Assembly (NCBI RefSeq): GCF_008831285.2 | Contig: NC_045147.1 | Coordinates: 15,664,854-15,728,853 of the forward strand | Length of the DNA: 64,000 nucleotides | From: Nymphaea colorata | Lineage: Eukaryota; Streptophyta; Magnoliopsida; Nymphaeales; Nymphaeaceae | Direction of reading: 5' to 3' | Part shown: positions 27,701-40,999 of the stretch, one piece after another | Numbering within the stretch: position 1 is the stretch's first letter | How the letters are laid out: every line of letters begins with the position of its first letter | The notes under the pieces: model-generated | Databases searched by the model: none | What the model was told of the DNA's origin: nothing | Seen by the model: the letters and a program-made list of their open reading frames with translations, nothing else | Program-made: the position numbers and the translations under genes

Positions 27701-30700
27701 ACAAAAAAAGACATTACAGATCCAGAGTTTCTGGCCTTTAAATACTTGAAATTATGCAAACATGCCTTGAAAGATCCAGCTTCTTCGATAACAGCATTGA
27801 CCCGAAAGGGAGGCTTGAATTCCTGAGTCATACGATAGTTCATGACAGAAAATTCTCCATCAGGTGGTACCTGCAAAACTCAGAATAATAGAAATGTCTC
27901 TGAGTAAAGTGCAACACTAAGCAAATTATTAGCTCAACCTTTGAAGGAGGCCATCTAGATAACAAGCAGCAATTCAGAACCAAAAGATGCAGCATGATAA
28001 ACTTGAGTCTGGTTAGGACAGTAATGCACATAATGGGAGAATGGTGTTACAGGACTCCAATACACAAGCCATCATTCAAATGCCACAATCTACATGTCAA
28101 AGCAAGATATGATCCATTATCTATACTTGACAATCAGACCTTTCAGGCCTTTCAAAATGATCGCAACAAGTTGAATCAATTTCCAACTAAATACTAACCA
28201 GAGTCAAGGTCCTGTCCAAGTCAAAATTTTCAAGATGCACCGTCTCATGGAAATTACAGTCATCCAATACCACTGGCCCCACCCCAGCAGAACCACCGAA
28301 ACCTGAAACAACAAAAAATGGATACTGATGTACATGTGGAACATAGGTTTTACGAGAAAGTGCATTATTTAATTTAAGATGCTGCTAGTTTGGAGGCTAC
28401 CAATGCCAGGCATACCACCAATCTTTTTGTCGTACATGAGATACATTACTTCACAATGTTCACATATCTAAGGGCATCGCTGAAAAGAAAGAGAACTGAT
28501 GCATGTCCTTACATCTTTTCTTCACAGTTCAAGAGTGGACCTCAACTAAACTGGGTGTAACTGATATATGATTCTAGCTTGCCAGATTGTGCTAGCAATA
28601 TATGTCTCCTAATCTTTTGAGGAGGAAGGAGCTGTCATGCATATTTGCACTATTTCTCACCTTGAGCTCCACCAATAAAAAGTGCCATAATTACTGAAGA
28701 ATGGGCAGAAACATGCAGCCATTGTGCTTTCAAAAATCTTTCTGAAGGATTAAACTAGTTGAATGAGTGAAGAACCCCCGCGTGCAAAGAATTTTTTATC
28801 CCCATCTACTTAGTATAAACAAAGAAAACAAAAAGATTTTTTCTTGGTCATGGTATACCAGTAAGATAATAAATTAATAAGTTATCACTAGTTGAGCTAC
28901 AGTGCATACAGAATGGAATCAACATTAAGAGGGTAGGCAGGATCGACTGCATTTCTTAATGGGTGCATGCTTCAGCAACTAATGCAGACACAAGGCAAAA
29001 AATGATGCATACCATAGGCAGAACTTCCTCCCCTCCCAATGCTTAGCTCTTCATTAAGGGCAAGACGGATTTCTGGGTTTCCAGTAAGATAACTTTTCAT
29101 TTGAATGGTGCCATCAATCTCAGAAGTCAAGATATAACCCTGGCATCAAGAAATCAATTTATATGCTCTGTCTGAAACTCAGGTGAATAAGAGAAGGGAC
29201 CACAGGAGAAGAAAGAGTTAACCACTAATCAAATAATTGAAAAAAGGTGCAAGCAATATGACTATTGGTTTGCATGAATCAACATCTGACAAGTTCACAA
29301 AAGCATCAGGGGACAAGATGATGCCTCATTCATGTAAAATAGCATATCAGTTTGGCTGTTTAGATTTTGTACCAAAAGATAATGCTAGCAGTTATATTAA
29401 ACTTGCAGATAGATTGGAGGCATCACCAATGGGCATTTTGGTAAAGAGCATTTGTACAAAATTATGATGCTAGATTATAGGATACTTTTAAAAACTGAAT
29501 TGAGATAATTAACAACTTTCAGTGGGCAGCAAACTAGTTCCGGTTGGGGCTCCACTGAACTTTGTCACTACCATTTTTCCCAAAAACTCCTAAAATCAAG
29601 GACAAGAAAGGGGTTCAGCAGTGTGTCCAATTTATCATCTAAGATCTGGTGAGCGTTCATATGGATACCCTTTTCATTCCAACAGGAATTCACATTCGCC
29701 AAGACAACCACATATCCAGACACACTGTTAAATTGTGAAACATGCATAAGCATATGTATGCGTGTGCGCGTGTGCATGAGCAGGTATCCATGTGTCCTCA
29801 TATAGGCATGTCCGTCACCACACAAGGTTCCAAATTTAGAATAAAATACTTATTGGTTAAAAAAAAGAGTTACCCACATACCTGTGTGAGGACATGTACT
29901 CACATAAGAGACAGCCACATCTATTCACATACATCACACCCCTATCTAGTCACAAAATTTTTGCACTTTACTTGCTATTTAATACGTTAAATAGAAATGC
30001 CTTGTCAATAAGCACTAAGCACTAAATGACAAGATGAGATCCCCATGTGGTGAACCATCAAATACTTGTATAGTTAAATGTTTTCCAAAGGAAGGAACTG
30101 GCTGTTGATTAAGTTTGCTGCAGCCATGAGAGCACGAAACAATTTTGGTCCAGATAACAAAAGGACTTGATTGTCACAGTCTTTAGCCCTTTGAGTTAAT
30201 GCAATGTCAATTTTCAATGTAAATTTCAACCTAATAAATCATGAGTACATCCACCAGCTCTTGATCTCTACACCTCTATGGCTGGATTTTTTCTGAGGAA
30301 TGGTTCAAACAAAACATGACCTAGCTAGAAATACAGGAAAATACTTACACTTGAACTGAAAGTGACACTGATTTTCTCAATAATATCAACAAAGATTTCC
30401 TCTCTCTTTTTACCCCCAGGTTCATTGGCAACAACTGATTTTGTCACTGCTGTTCCTGGCATTCTTTTTGATCCATGCTGAGAAATACACATAGAACCAA
30501 ACAAATGAATACTTGAAGTTCGTAAAAAGATAGTCTTCAAGGTAGCCATTAATGAAGCCAATCACTATCCAAGCTCATAATTACCACAAAGATAGCTGCA
30601 GGACCAAGTGGTGGCAAACGTGCAGCATCAACCACAATTGGCTCATTGAAGATGTATGACTTCAATACCTCAGTAGAAGTAGTTTGTGGATAACCAAAGT

Positions 30701-33109
30701 CCTTGTGCAACAGAAGAAACCAATTACAAGACGTAACTTAAAACACCACTACACTAACTCAAACTGAAAATGGTAAAAAAGAAAATTATCCATCCTAAGT
30801 CACAAAGTCATCTCCCCTCCATCAATCAATTAATCTGCTTGGAAGCTGACTTTCGAAGGGAACTTATGAAATTGGAAAAACAAAACTGGCGGTTCCTTGA
30901 ATTCATTGACAGATGTTACCTCTAGAAGGTGGTTAATAATTACAAATTCTTGATTCCACTCATAGCCACAAACATTGCCGATAGTTAGAAAATATCCTGA
31001 TATTTAACCATTTAAACCAGCCATTACTGTCCAACAAGTATCCTGATATTTTCAAAATCATTGCCAAAAAGAAAAATATCATGATACAATTGCAATATCG
31101 TCCTGAGCCGTTCCCAATATTTACCTGAGAGTCTGAAACATTGAAAAAAGTCCTTTTTCATGATTTTTCAGTATGTGACTTTTTTTTTTTTTGCTTGTTT
31201 CTTTATGTTTTCAGAGAGTTTTTTTTACTTGTTTGATAATATTTTTAGAAGAAAAATACTAGAAAACCTATTATCTCAAAACCTTTTTTTGTCTTCTTAA
31301 CATTTTCCAACTTTTAAAGCTTCCTAAATTTCCTAATAGTTTCCTGATAAATTACTGAGAAAATTATTGGTGACTCTGTTTTGAGTGCAACATTGACCCA
31401 CTTCCAACTCAAATCCTCCTTATCTCATCCAACAGGTCGAAAAGAGATCATAAATGACACACTACCATAAAGGTAACATACTCATCTTCGGATTGCTTGA
31501 AATCAATATTTGCACCAGAATACTCATCCAATGACTTGAAAAGTACAACCAGACACGATCCTAGTTTTGCTTAGGTGAGCTGTAACGGTCGGAGTATCGC
31601 ATATGGGATCAAAGCAATGCTAAATATCATTGCTTCACTTCTAGATATATATGATGCGCTAACATTAATATTAAATAGCATCATCTTCTATTGCCATATT
31701 CCAATATCTCTTGTTTCAAAATGATTAATTAACCAACGGACAACATCCTGGCAAGGTGGACAGACACAAAGGAAGTTCGAGGATTTGATTCCAAAGTATT
31801 GTAAAAATGAACAAAAGAAAAATCTGAGAACAAGTGCTTACGATAACTTCATCTAACAGCTCATACACAAGAACAAAATTTTTTCTCAGCGATTCCTCAC
31901 TGAGCACACCAAGATAATCTTTGATGACACGAGCAATCCTTTGCAATAGCTCCAAAACAAGAGAAGGAGACACATTGACCCTTGTTGTAGCAACAAACAG
32001 CAAGCCAGCCACCTTTACATGAATATAATTTACACCATCCAAATTCTGCAAAGGAAAAAGATAAAATTAAAAAGGACATCAAGAAGTCAGGTACAGGCAT
32101 TTCAATTCAACATCATTACATTGTAAATTGGATGAAAATATAATGTCTGATAACCAACGACATATATAGACCGACCTGTCGGACTCCTTATATGGCTAAT
32201 TATGTAATCATAGGACACCAAGGAGTACGACTACGAACTAACTATTAAAGCAGGAATAATATTTCTCACTTTATGCTTGGCTAGAGAATTGCATTTAGAA
32301 AGCATTCCATATCAGAAAGGTTTTGAAATAAGAACAAAACTTACAAGTACCCACACCATTGAAAGAAAGAAAAATATAAATCCTCAAAAACAGTTCTCCT
32401 TGGGTTAGAAAACAGGGGAAGAGAGAGAGCGGAATGGCGGAGATAGGTTACTTCAGTTTAAGGAGCAGTCGAGCTCAAATTCTCCAGTCACCAAGGACTC
32501 TGAACCAGCGGGATCGAAATTCACAAGGAAGGAAGGAGACACAGAAGAAGACAAGGATAACAAGCGAAGTAACGGAAACGAAAACCTGGAAGAGAAAAAC
32601 AGTAATAACCGTTCCCCACACCAAGGACGTCCGCTAAAAAACGGCCTTTCAGTGAAGGGATACCTACAAAGACAGGGGGTGCCTCCTCGCCTTCGTCTCC
32701 CTTCCAAAACTTGACTTTGCGAAAGAAAACCTCTGCGCTCCCTTTCTGCACTTCACCGCGATCTGCATTGCCATAAAAAACAGAGGACCTTTAACTCAAT
32801 CGGTATTCGATAGACACGAAATTGAAGTTCAAACTACGCGGAAAATGAATTCAACGCCTCATTTCCACGAGAAGCACTCAGATCCCTAATTGTTCCTCCA
32901 AGTAAAAAGATAATCACTACGCACAAGTTGCAAGTTTGTGATCAGGGGGTCAAAATGATAAGACGAACCCTAGATACACGAGAGCAGGCGGTTATCAAGA
33001 AGAAAAATAGAAAGGAAAGAGCAAACAAAAGGAAAGGGTCGTGGAACTCACAATCGCGGAAGACGATGTTATCTCCCCTCTGAGATAATACGAAGAATTG
33101 ACAGATCAT
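24731..33109 (-). CDS. AP4M: AP-4 adaptor complex medium (mu) subunit
   Basis: Cargo-binding medium subunit of the AP-4 coat, which sorts membrane proteins at the trans-Golgi network. Thirteen exons: 33109-33052, 32762-32668, 32045-31842, 30701-30585, 30477-30349, 29139-29013, 28302-28199, 27870-27766, 27648-27554, 26314-26227, 26121-26061, 25900-25827, 24829-24731. They join to 451 aa. The N-terminal longin-like domain starts MICQFFVLSQRGDNIVFRD, followed by FWKGDEGEEAPPVF and VATTRVNVSPSLVLELLQRI. The mu-homology domain begins near GKKREEIFVDIIEKISVTFS and includes YRMTQEFKPPFRVNA and MPLPTYTTRVSYELEPGA, ending YRWVRYVTHANSYVARL. Introns 8 (27765-27649) and 10 (26226-26122) start with GC; the other ten start with GT. 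The frame is intact throughout. The AP-4 assignment, rather than AP-1, -2 or -3, rests on the N-terminal FRDYRGEV...FWKGD block. Confidence 0.95.
29751..29778. repeat. perfect alternating purine-pyrimidine tract
   Basis: Twenty-eight bases alternate pyrimidine and purine without a break, mixing CA/TA with CGTGTGCGCGTGTG. It lies inside intron 5 of the AP-4 gene. Such tracts can adopt left-handed Z-DNA under negative supercoiling; that is inference. Confidence 0.7.
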
Positions 33110-35645
33110 GGTGCCCCTCCTCCGGTGACGAGGTCCGGCGGCCGTTTTCCCGGTAAAGTCCAAGGCGAATTGGCGGGCAACGGGCGTGGAGACGCGCAGA
33201 CGTAGATGCCCATCACAGGAGCGCAAGTGGGTCGGGTTTTAAGATTCAAACTAGGACCCGAACCGTACTAACTCAATTACCAAGTCGGCCGCGTCGGATT
33301 CAGGTCAGATCCAAATTCTATTGTATTCGACTTTATCGGATTTTAGATACTCGAATTTGGATCTGGTCTCAGATTTACACTCTAATTTTTATGACCAAAT
33401 TCAGATCCAACTATCAAAGCAGATCTTTTATCAGGTCCCAGTAGGATACCAGACCAATTTTTGAATCGTTTATGAAAATGCCTACCAAATTTGGATCCAT
33501 TTGGTAACTGAATCCAGTTTCCTCTACCAGATTTGGCTAAATGAATTTGAAGTTGGAATGGTAATCAAATATATCCAATCCATTTACAATATTTCAGCCG
33601 TTTGTTCTTGAAGCCTTAATTTGGATCTGACAATTGAAGCTTGTCTCAACTGAAGTGCACGTTGCCTCATACAACCAATGTTAAGTGGGGCTGCCTAATG
33701 AGTCGAGCCAGCAGGAGCTCAAGCTCGACTCCAACTTGCTCATTAAAACTCGACTTGTTTATAAATGAGTCAAGCTCGAGTTCAAATGTAACCTCGAAAT
33801 GTAAAACGAGTGAAGCTTGGGCTGTAAAAATTTGACTCGTTCAAACTTCAAGGGCTTGACTACACAATAAATATTGAATTTATAATGAGAAAATATACTA
33901 GGTTAATCGAGTTACAAAAAAAAAAAACATACTTAACATAAATGAGTTAAACGAGTTGAGTTTGAGCTCAATGTTGTATTGTCAAGTCGAGCTTGAGCAT
34001 GTTCCATTGAACTCGACTCAAGTTCAGTAGAGTTCAAACTTTAGTTTTTTTTTTTTGTCAAGTCAAGCTCGAGTTGGCTCAACTCAGCTCGTGTGCAGCC
34101 CTAATTTTAATTTTAAGAGAAAAAACTTACGATGCTAGCATTATTATCCATGGTGTGTTTTCCAAGTCTACATAAATTTTAGAGCCAGACAGTGGAACTG
34201 TTCCAATTGCTACCAACATTTATAGTTGCCTACCATCATAGTCTGGGACATGCCTTGAAAAGGTTTCGGATGTTCATTTTTTTTTAGGGTACACCAAAGA
34301 TCTCGAAATTTCAAAGACATCTAATACTGGTTGGAAGGTATGGAGTTGTGAAAGTGATTACCATTTGGCAATAAAAACATTAGCACAATATTTCATGAAT
34401 CTGTTTCAAAGATTATAACAAATTTATGAAACATTAATAAGACAGATTAATAGAATATTGTCTTAACATTCATGTTGTCAAACACACTATGAGGGGCTAT
34501 TTGACAAAAGTAACAAACCTTTATTATTTCATATATTGCAATGTTTTATGAATCTGTCCCATTTATGCTTCGGGACCTACCAAAAAGCCAGCTTACAATT
34601 ATATATTTAAATTTCAGGCAAGGTCATGAACGGCAGAAAATAAGTGCTGCCACTGTTTCTTTTAATTTATTACTGTTACATACATGTGTAAATTGCAAAA
34701 CAAGCACTATATAGATTTGGTACGCACAAGTTCATTTTTTTTTTCTCATGATCTGCCATTATGTTGTGTCGGTACGTTAGGATGCTGATTTATTGTCAAT
34801 TTTTTTCAAACCATGCCAAGCGTATAACAACTTATATATGTTATAGAACATAAACATAAAAGTCCTAACATTGTTAGAGCCCTGTTTCTTTCAAAATAAT
34901 CTGCCTCTCAGATTCTGACGAGGATTATGTCCTGGCTCAATCAATCACCTTGCTTCCCAACAATTGTCAACTAAGACCCCCACAATGCTTTCAATCAATA
35001 ACGCCCCAAATAGGACAATCTTCCAGTCTTCACTCTTCAGTTGCGCTCATTTTGGTTACAAATAAAAAAAAGTATAAATCTTGGTTTGATCAGGCACATA
35101 ATTGCAAATTGAGAAAGAACTGCAGAAGTCAAATTTCAAAGATTATCAGCTGCGGTTGCAAATGCAAAACGAAAAAAATATTGCGTTTGGATTCCCGGTT
35201 CATCCTAAGCATAAAAAAATCACACGAATGAGATTGCAATCAAGCATAAGGGGGCTTCTTTACATAACAAAGTAAGCCAAATTCATTGGAAAGAATTGTA
35301 TTTTACAGACTCTTATCATATCAAAAAGATCAAGTTTAGTTGCCCCCCATTGTATCTAGTAGATTAGTCCATGGGAGATATAGCTCACCCACCGCCAGGC
35401 GTATAACTGTCTTGATAACTTTTCTGCAGCAAGTACGTCGTACTTGTGTCATTTAAAGTAGAAAGGCCCTTCACGTTTTACTACATAGGGCATGCTGCCG
35501 TGCATCATAGACATGAAATACCATGCACGTTTAGTTTGCTCTCATGGACATCAGCGTCTTCTGATCATGTCAAGAACATTCTCACGAATCCAAGCATCAT
35601 AGTCATGAAATCTGTATCAAGCACGTCAAGTTTCTTGTATGCACA
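33110..35645. other. spacer between AP-4 and FAP2 genes
   Basis: The first few hundred bases should be the AP-4 promoter and leader. Then come diffuse GGATC-rich repeats (33280-33560), the hAT-like element at 33686-34103, and AT-rich sequence with motifs such as TATTTCATGAATCTG and ACTATGAGGGGCTATTTGAC (34380-34570) that recur near 55.4-55.9 kb. The right end is the FAP2 3' untranslated region. No coding region is supported. Confidence 0.5.
33686..34103. mobile_element. GCTCGAG-rich hAT-like non-autonomous element, copy 2
   Basis: The left end TGGGGCTGCCTAATGAGTCG and the right end CTCGTGTGCAGCCCTA form imperfect terminal inverted repeats. The flanking octamers ATGTTAAG (33678-33685) and ATTTTAAT (34104-34111) match at 6 of 8 positions, as expected for an aged 8-base hAT target duplication. 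The inside is rich in CTCGAG and GAGTTAAACGAG words and has no coding capacity. Confidence 0.65.
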
Positions 35646-38600
35646 TTAACATCTTTTGATGATGTCGGCAACATTCTCACCAATCTCCTTCTTTGCCTGA
35701 ACTGAAACTGGTATGTCCCCTATATACATGCTGAAAAATGCTCCTGTGATTGAAGACAAAATACTTTGAAACGAACAATCCAGAGGTTAAAAACAAGACA
35801 AGAATGTGGACCAAGTTGATGTACCTGTTACATTTTGAGTGATCTAACTAGTTTAATTGCCAAGATAATTTTTTTCAATAACGACGGTTTTTCACTTTTC
35901 TTAGCCATTACTCAGTGTAAAGCCATAAACATGCTTACTTAATTTTCTTAGTACTTCACTTGCATTCAGATTTTTCTAGGGAAACTGGATTAAATGGATT
36001 GAACAGTATAGGGAAAATAAAGCTCACTGCATAAATCCTTGCTTTGGACAGCCCCAATCTGTTTCCCACCAACTGCAATTGATAAGTTTAATGTAAGAAT
36101 CTCTTACTGTAGAGGGGAAAAAATAAAAAATTACAGATTGACTTAGATAACCACTTACACTCTGTTATGAGTTGCCCATCTGTGGTTTGACGGAAATCAA
36201 TCGTCGTCCCCTAAAATGATATTGATTGTTAATTTCTCTATTCCTTTTGCAGGAACCCCAGATGACAAAGGAAAGGAAAGGAAATTACAGTGGATAGCTG
36301 TATATCACGAGGAAATTGTGAACCAAATAGTCTCAGGCAATCTACATCAGCATCTGGATTCATCTTTTAAAATATATAAAGCTAGTCAGGATAAACCTCA
36401 GTCGAGCAATATTTGTGGGAGATACATCGCATGTGTATGTGTTTATATACCTTCAGCAAACGATTCCTGAGAGATCTTTCAAACACACTGCAATAAAAAA
36501 CAGAAACATGATGATGAACAAATATCCTTTTAATCACCAATCAGGAAGAAAATGAATGGCTGATAAACTTCCAACTTTATCTATCTTTTCCTTCTTTTAG
36601 GATGGGGTAGAGGGTAGAAGGAATGGGTTTGTTTGCAATGGGAGAGAGGAGGCACGTCAACCAGGATGAGCCCTCGGCAGCATACACTTAAATTATAGGA
36701 AAGTAGACCTGCCCCTTAAAGCCTATCCGTACTTCATGAGCTTGCATGAAGCATCTCCTGAGACATATAGGGCCTTCAATATTGCTTATAATTTACATAA
36801 AATATAAATAACCAGTCTCACACACTCTCGCTAGCAGGCAACTCTTTCCCTCTTTAGTTAGATCTTATGCTAATCATCCCCAATGTCTCTCTTTCTTCCA
36901 GAAGAGATGTCAACTTGTAGGAGCAAATAAATGGAGAGTATAAGTTTTCTGCTGTTAGGATTCATAAGGTACATGTCCCTGATGCGATATTTGCATCACC
37001 AATGTCGTCAACATCCTTCTACTATACTTGTCCTACCATCAGCATGTTAAATGAGGATGGCTGCTACACAGTCTTGTACAACCTTCAAGCTCTACACCCT
37101 CAACAACCAAGTTCCCAACCTCTCATGGTCTCACTTCTCACGTTCCTCATCATCTTATTTTTTCCTTTTCCTTGTGATATGTAAGTACGGTACAATGAAC
37201 AAAATTTAACTTAAACAGAAACCATAAGTTACATAAATTGATCATTACTGATTAGTACCCTATGTAAACTTACATTCTCCCAATCAACAATTTCATGTTA
37301 AACGAATAATACTCTTCTAACCAGCACCTTGTCATCAGTATAGATGCAGAAATAATTCCCTCAAATTTTCAAGGTTTAAATATGCATCCAGGATCCAGCT
37401 ATTTATTCATACGGAAGCAGGCATCGGTCACTTACGTCTGCACAGTGCTCATTTTCAGATAGTTGCAGCTAACCACAAGCCTAACAGTCATATCAATATC
37501 CGCCCTGAAAAAGCAAAAGGATGTCATCAGCTGAATAAAACAAGCATCCAAGGGGCACATGCAGATGCATGTACCGTGATGAAACACACACACATGCACC
37601 AGGTCAGGTTTAAACATATTTTTATTCTAGTGCTTAATTTTATGTGATAATAAGAAACACAAACATTTTAGGATGACTATAATACAATGCATATACCTGC
37701 AAGGAAGCTGGGAAGAAACTCACTTTTCTAGATCTTGGTCACCCATTTAGCACCCATTAATTGTATGTCAATGATAGGAAAAGAATAGAAAGTCTATCAT
37801 GGCATACGAAGGCTGCCTTCTAGCATCAATGCAAGTAAAAACCTTAGATGACTACATCCAAATACAAGAGACTTATGGACACCAAGAAGATGGAAAAAAA
37901 AAAACATTAGAGAAGCACCTGAGAAGGTCCTGCAGAAATTCTTCATGCCCCTTGAGTTCATCAACAGGCACACATGCATACTTCTGACCCAATTTTTTAC
38001 AGACCGAACCAGGGTGAACATCTGGACAAAATAGTAACAATAATAATATAAGCACACGGACAACGATCTGTACTTGCAGATTTAGTAAAACTTATGCAGA
38101 TCATGCTGCCCATAGCAGATTGAATTAGAGAGCAGGAAGTGTTCATTTCCGAAGATGAAAAAAATTCAACTGCTTCCAAGTGCAGATCAATACTCACATA
38201 AACCAAAAGCATAAACCTTTAACTTCTTCACTTTGATCACTTTCATGCTCCTTGAGCCAACTCCCACAAGTACCTGCACTAGAAGGAAAGGATGAAAAAT
38301 TCAAACCTGGACACCCTGAGTGAGGGATAAAGAAACAGAGGATGGAAATGCCAAAAGAACAATTTTGAAAGCCTAGAACATTTTTCAATGAGAACATGCT
38401 GCACCTAGCCAGAAACATCCATGATTCCACGATACAACAGAAGCACTAACAAACATGAGCACTGCAAGTCATCACATTTAAAGGGGTTGATAGTGTAAAA
38501 ACGTAGTTCTCCATCATGGAACAACTCCAGAAATGAAATCTCAAGGAAAGACAATTAACAATACAAGAATAAAAAAAAATACAGCAGTAACAGCAAAAGG

Positions 38601-40167
38601 AGTTCTGTTGATGGAAACAATTTGGGGAAGAAAAGAAAAATGGAATATGTAAGAAAAGATCCTAAGCAACCAAGAAGATATGAAATACAAAGCAAAATTA
38701 CATGTCATAATTAGGTATAGCAGTTAGCAAATGATAAAAACATAACCCAAAAAAAACAAATGAAAGAGTCAAAGAACTATCCACACTAACTGAAAAAAAG
38801 AAAATGCCAATCACAAGAAAGGCAAAAGGCTATGACATAAACATTAAAACTGCCAGTAATAAAAGAAAATCTATAGAAATGTTTCAAGATATGGACAGCC
38901 ATGGAGGAATAGAAAAAAGGAGATATGAAACCCAGGAAGAGGTCATTAGGTGGCATTTCAAGAGCTGTTCTACAGGTTTTAGAAACAATAGATATGGACA
39001 CGTGCAATCTGATGTAGAGCAATATCTTGTTGATGTAAGATGTTCACTTGCAAGTAAAATGCTCATAAAGCATTGAGCATGCACGTACACAAATTTCAAC
39101 TACTGTTTTCAAATTTTCACATAGAAATGCCTACACACTAGTTTTTCAGATGCTTCTTTTTCCAGAGAATATTGTCTACAGATCAGTGAGATCTTAAACA
39201 TGCACGAAGAATTACCATATCAAAGCATGGAGGATAGATGTAATACCTTTGAAATCTTATTGGAATTACTGCCATCAGCAAAATGTTTGTCCAATACTAT
39301 GGGGAACTTAATCCCTGTTTGTGGTTCAGTTGTGTCTCCTACACTCATCCAACTTTTGCTTAACAGCGGAAGGTTATGACACCCATTGTTCTCTTCCGCA
39401 CAAGGTGTTAGATCTGCTTCAGTCTTCATTCTTTCAATGGTCCCATCAAGAGGAGCAACCAATATCCTTGAAGACCTTGTGTTTGTATTCAAGCAGAGGA
39501 AATAAGCATATGCAAAATAATTACATGGTTAACACTTAACAATAAAATCAAAATATTGACACTTTTATTCAACACCTGAGTGTCATATATATTTTCACGA
39601 TCTTGATGTTCAGCAAAAAAAAAGGAAGAAAAGGTATCTTGTTTTTTGTACTTACAAATTTTCAACCGATGGCACAAGAGAAGCAGCTATTGACAACCAT
39701 GAAAATTGCTGAAACTGGTGAAGTTCACCCCGCAATAGTTTCGCAGCAGCATCAGCGACTTTATTAATATACAGTAGAGTTGGTCGTGATGTTGGTGTAA
39801 GATTAGTAGGAAATCTGGAAATATCATGTCCACAAGTTGTAAGTGGCCTTGTTTCTGCACAAGATTGATGGCTTTTACATGACCTATGCTGGTCATTCAA
39901 TACATTACGGTGCAGAGCAGAATTAGGTCTTGATAACAAAAGGAGAAGAGCTCCAGCCAAATGAGAAATGCGACCAAAGGCTTCTCCAATTGCCAGACTT
40001 CCAGGAGCATGAAAACATCCAGGATGAAAAAGGGAAGTGTCGACAAATGCACCTATTCTTGACCACAATTGGCCACCAAAAGAATATAGACGATGAGTAT
40101 CCGATGGAAACATTAAGGAATAATCACGATAAGGATCCCAGTCTGACAATAACCAGTGATTCCACAT
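35646..40167 (-). CDS. FAP2: fatty-acid-binding protein of the chalcone-isomerase fold (FAP2 type)
   Basis: Non-enzymatic relative of chalcone isomerase; plant FAPs bind fatty acids in plastids. Nine coding exons: 40167-39656, 39475-39247, 38273-38198, 38021-37919, 37504-37436, 36487-36451, 36210-36159, 36072-36028, 35743-35646. They give 406 aa. The CHI-fold core begins around TGIKFPIVLD and continues with VLVGVGSRSMKVIKVKKLKV, YAFGLYVHPGSVCKKLG, DIDMTVRLVVS, VFERSLRNRLLK, TTIDFRQTTDGQLITEFGG and FFSMYIGDIPVS. The Arg of GSRSM and the Tyr in VYAFGLY sit where FAPs contact the fatty acid. The long N-terminal part (residues 1-180) starts MWNHWLLSDWDPYRDYS. A leader intron is likely from 40998 to 40262. 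All coding introns are GT-AG. The exon 1 to exon 2 junction (ENL/SSRIL) is the least certain, since a small exon could be missed there. Confidence 0.9.
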
Positions 40168-40999
40168 TTTCTCCTAGAAGTAGATGCCGTACTTGAGTGA
40201 CACTGCAATACTAGCCAGGAATGGGGATGAACATTGAAAAACTAGAGCAGAAGCTCTGCACCTGAAAACATCCAAGAATTTAGACAGTACAAGTTAACAT
40301 CATAAAGAAATTGAATGTCTCATACAGCAAGGGAAAAATGATATCACAAACTCCCACCGGGCTGTTCAGGAAGGCACCTCATGAAAACCAAAAACGGATT
40401 TTGCAGGACATTTTCCCATGTAATAATTTATCATAAAGGACCCTTGCTGAACGGAGGAACATATCTTGGAAAGCAAGCATTCTACCATGCTTATCGATCT
40501 CCCCTTCAGAACAGGAGAAGGGGAGCATGGAAGACATTCAAAGCAGACAAAAATCAGGCTCAGAAAATATGTTGCCCGTTTGTCTAGCACGTGTCTCTAC
40601 AAAATATTCAGGAAGCCAAAATGGCAAAATCAAAAGACTGGTCGATTTTATTATGTTCGATCAGGAGAGGTAAGTTATCCTCACAAGTGGACGAAATCAT
40701 TCATTTATCCAAACACGCCCTAAGATCAAAGAGGAAGAGAATACACAAGTAAATTCAGACAATCCCTCCACGTGTTTCCTCATCCAATACCGTGGCATTT
40801 CCAAGTTCTAACCGAAAGAAAAAGAAAGAGATTTCAGCAAAAACTTGCCGAATTAAATACCACCAAATTAGATCCGCATCTAACATTTATCCTCAGATAC
40901 AAAATACGAACAATTGCACTAAAAACCATCGAACAAATTCTGAATCAAGATAAAACTGAAAAAAAAAAGGCTGAAAAGGAAGCAAGTACAAAGCTCACC
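40168..40999 (-). promoter_or_regulatory. FAP2 5' leader with an intron
   Basis: On the - strand a leader segment 40261-40168 follows a TTTTCAG acceptor, and a CG|GTGAGC donor lies at 40999/40998. This predicts a leader intron of about 737 bases. The + strand ORFs here (for example 40772-41134) are the antisense of this leader and intron and show no domain. Confidence 0.45.
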
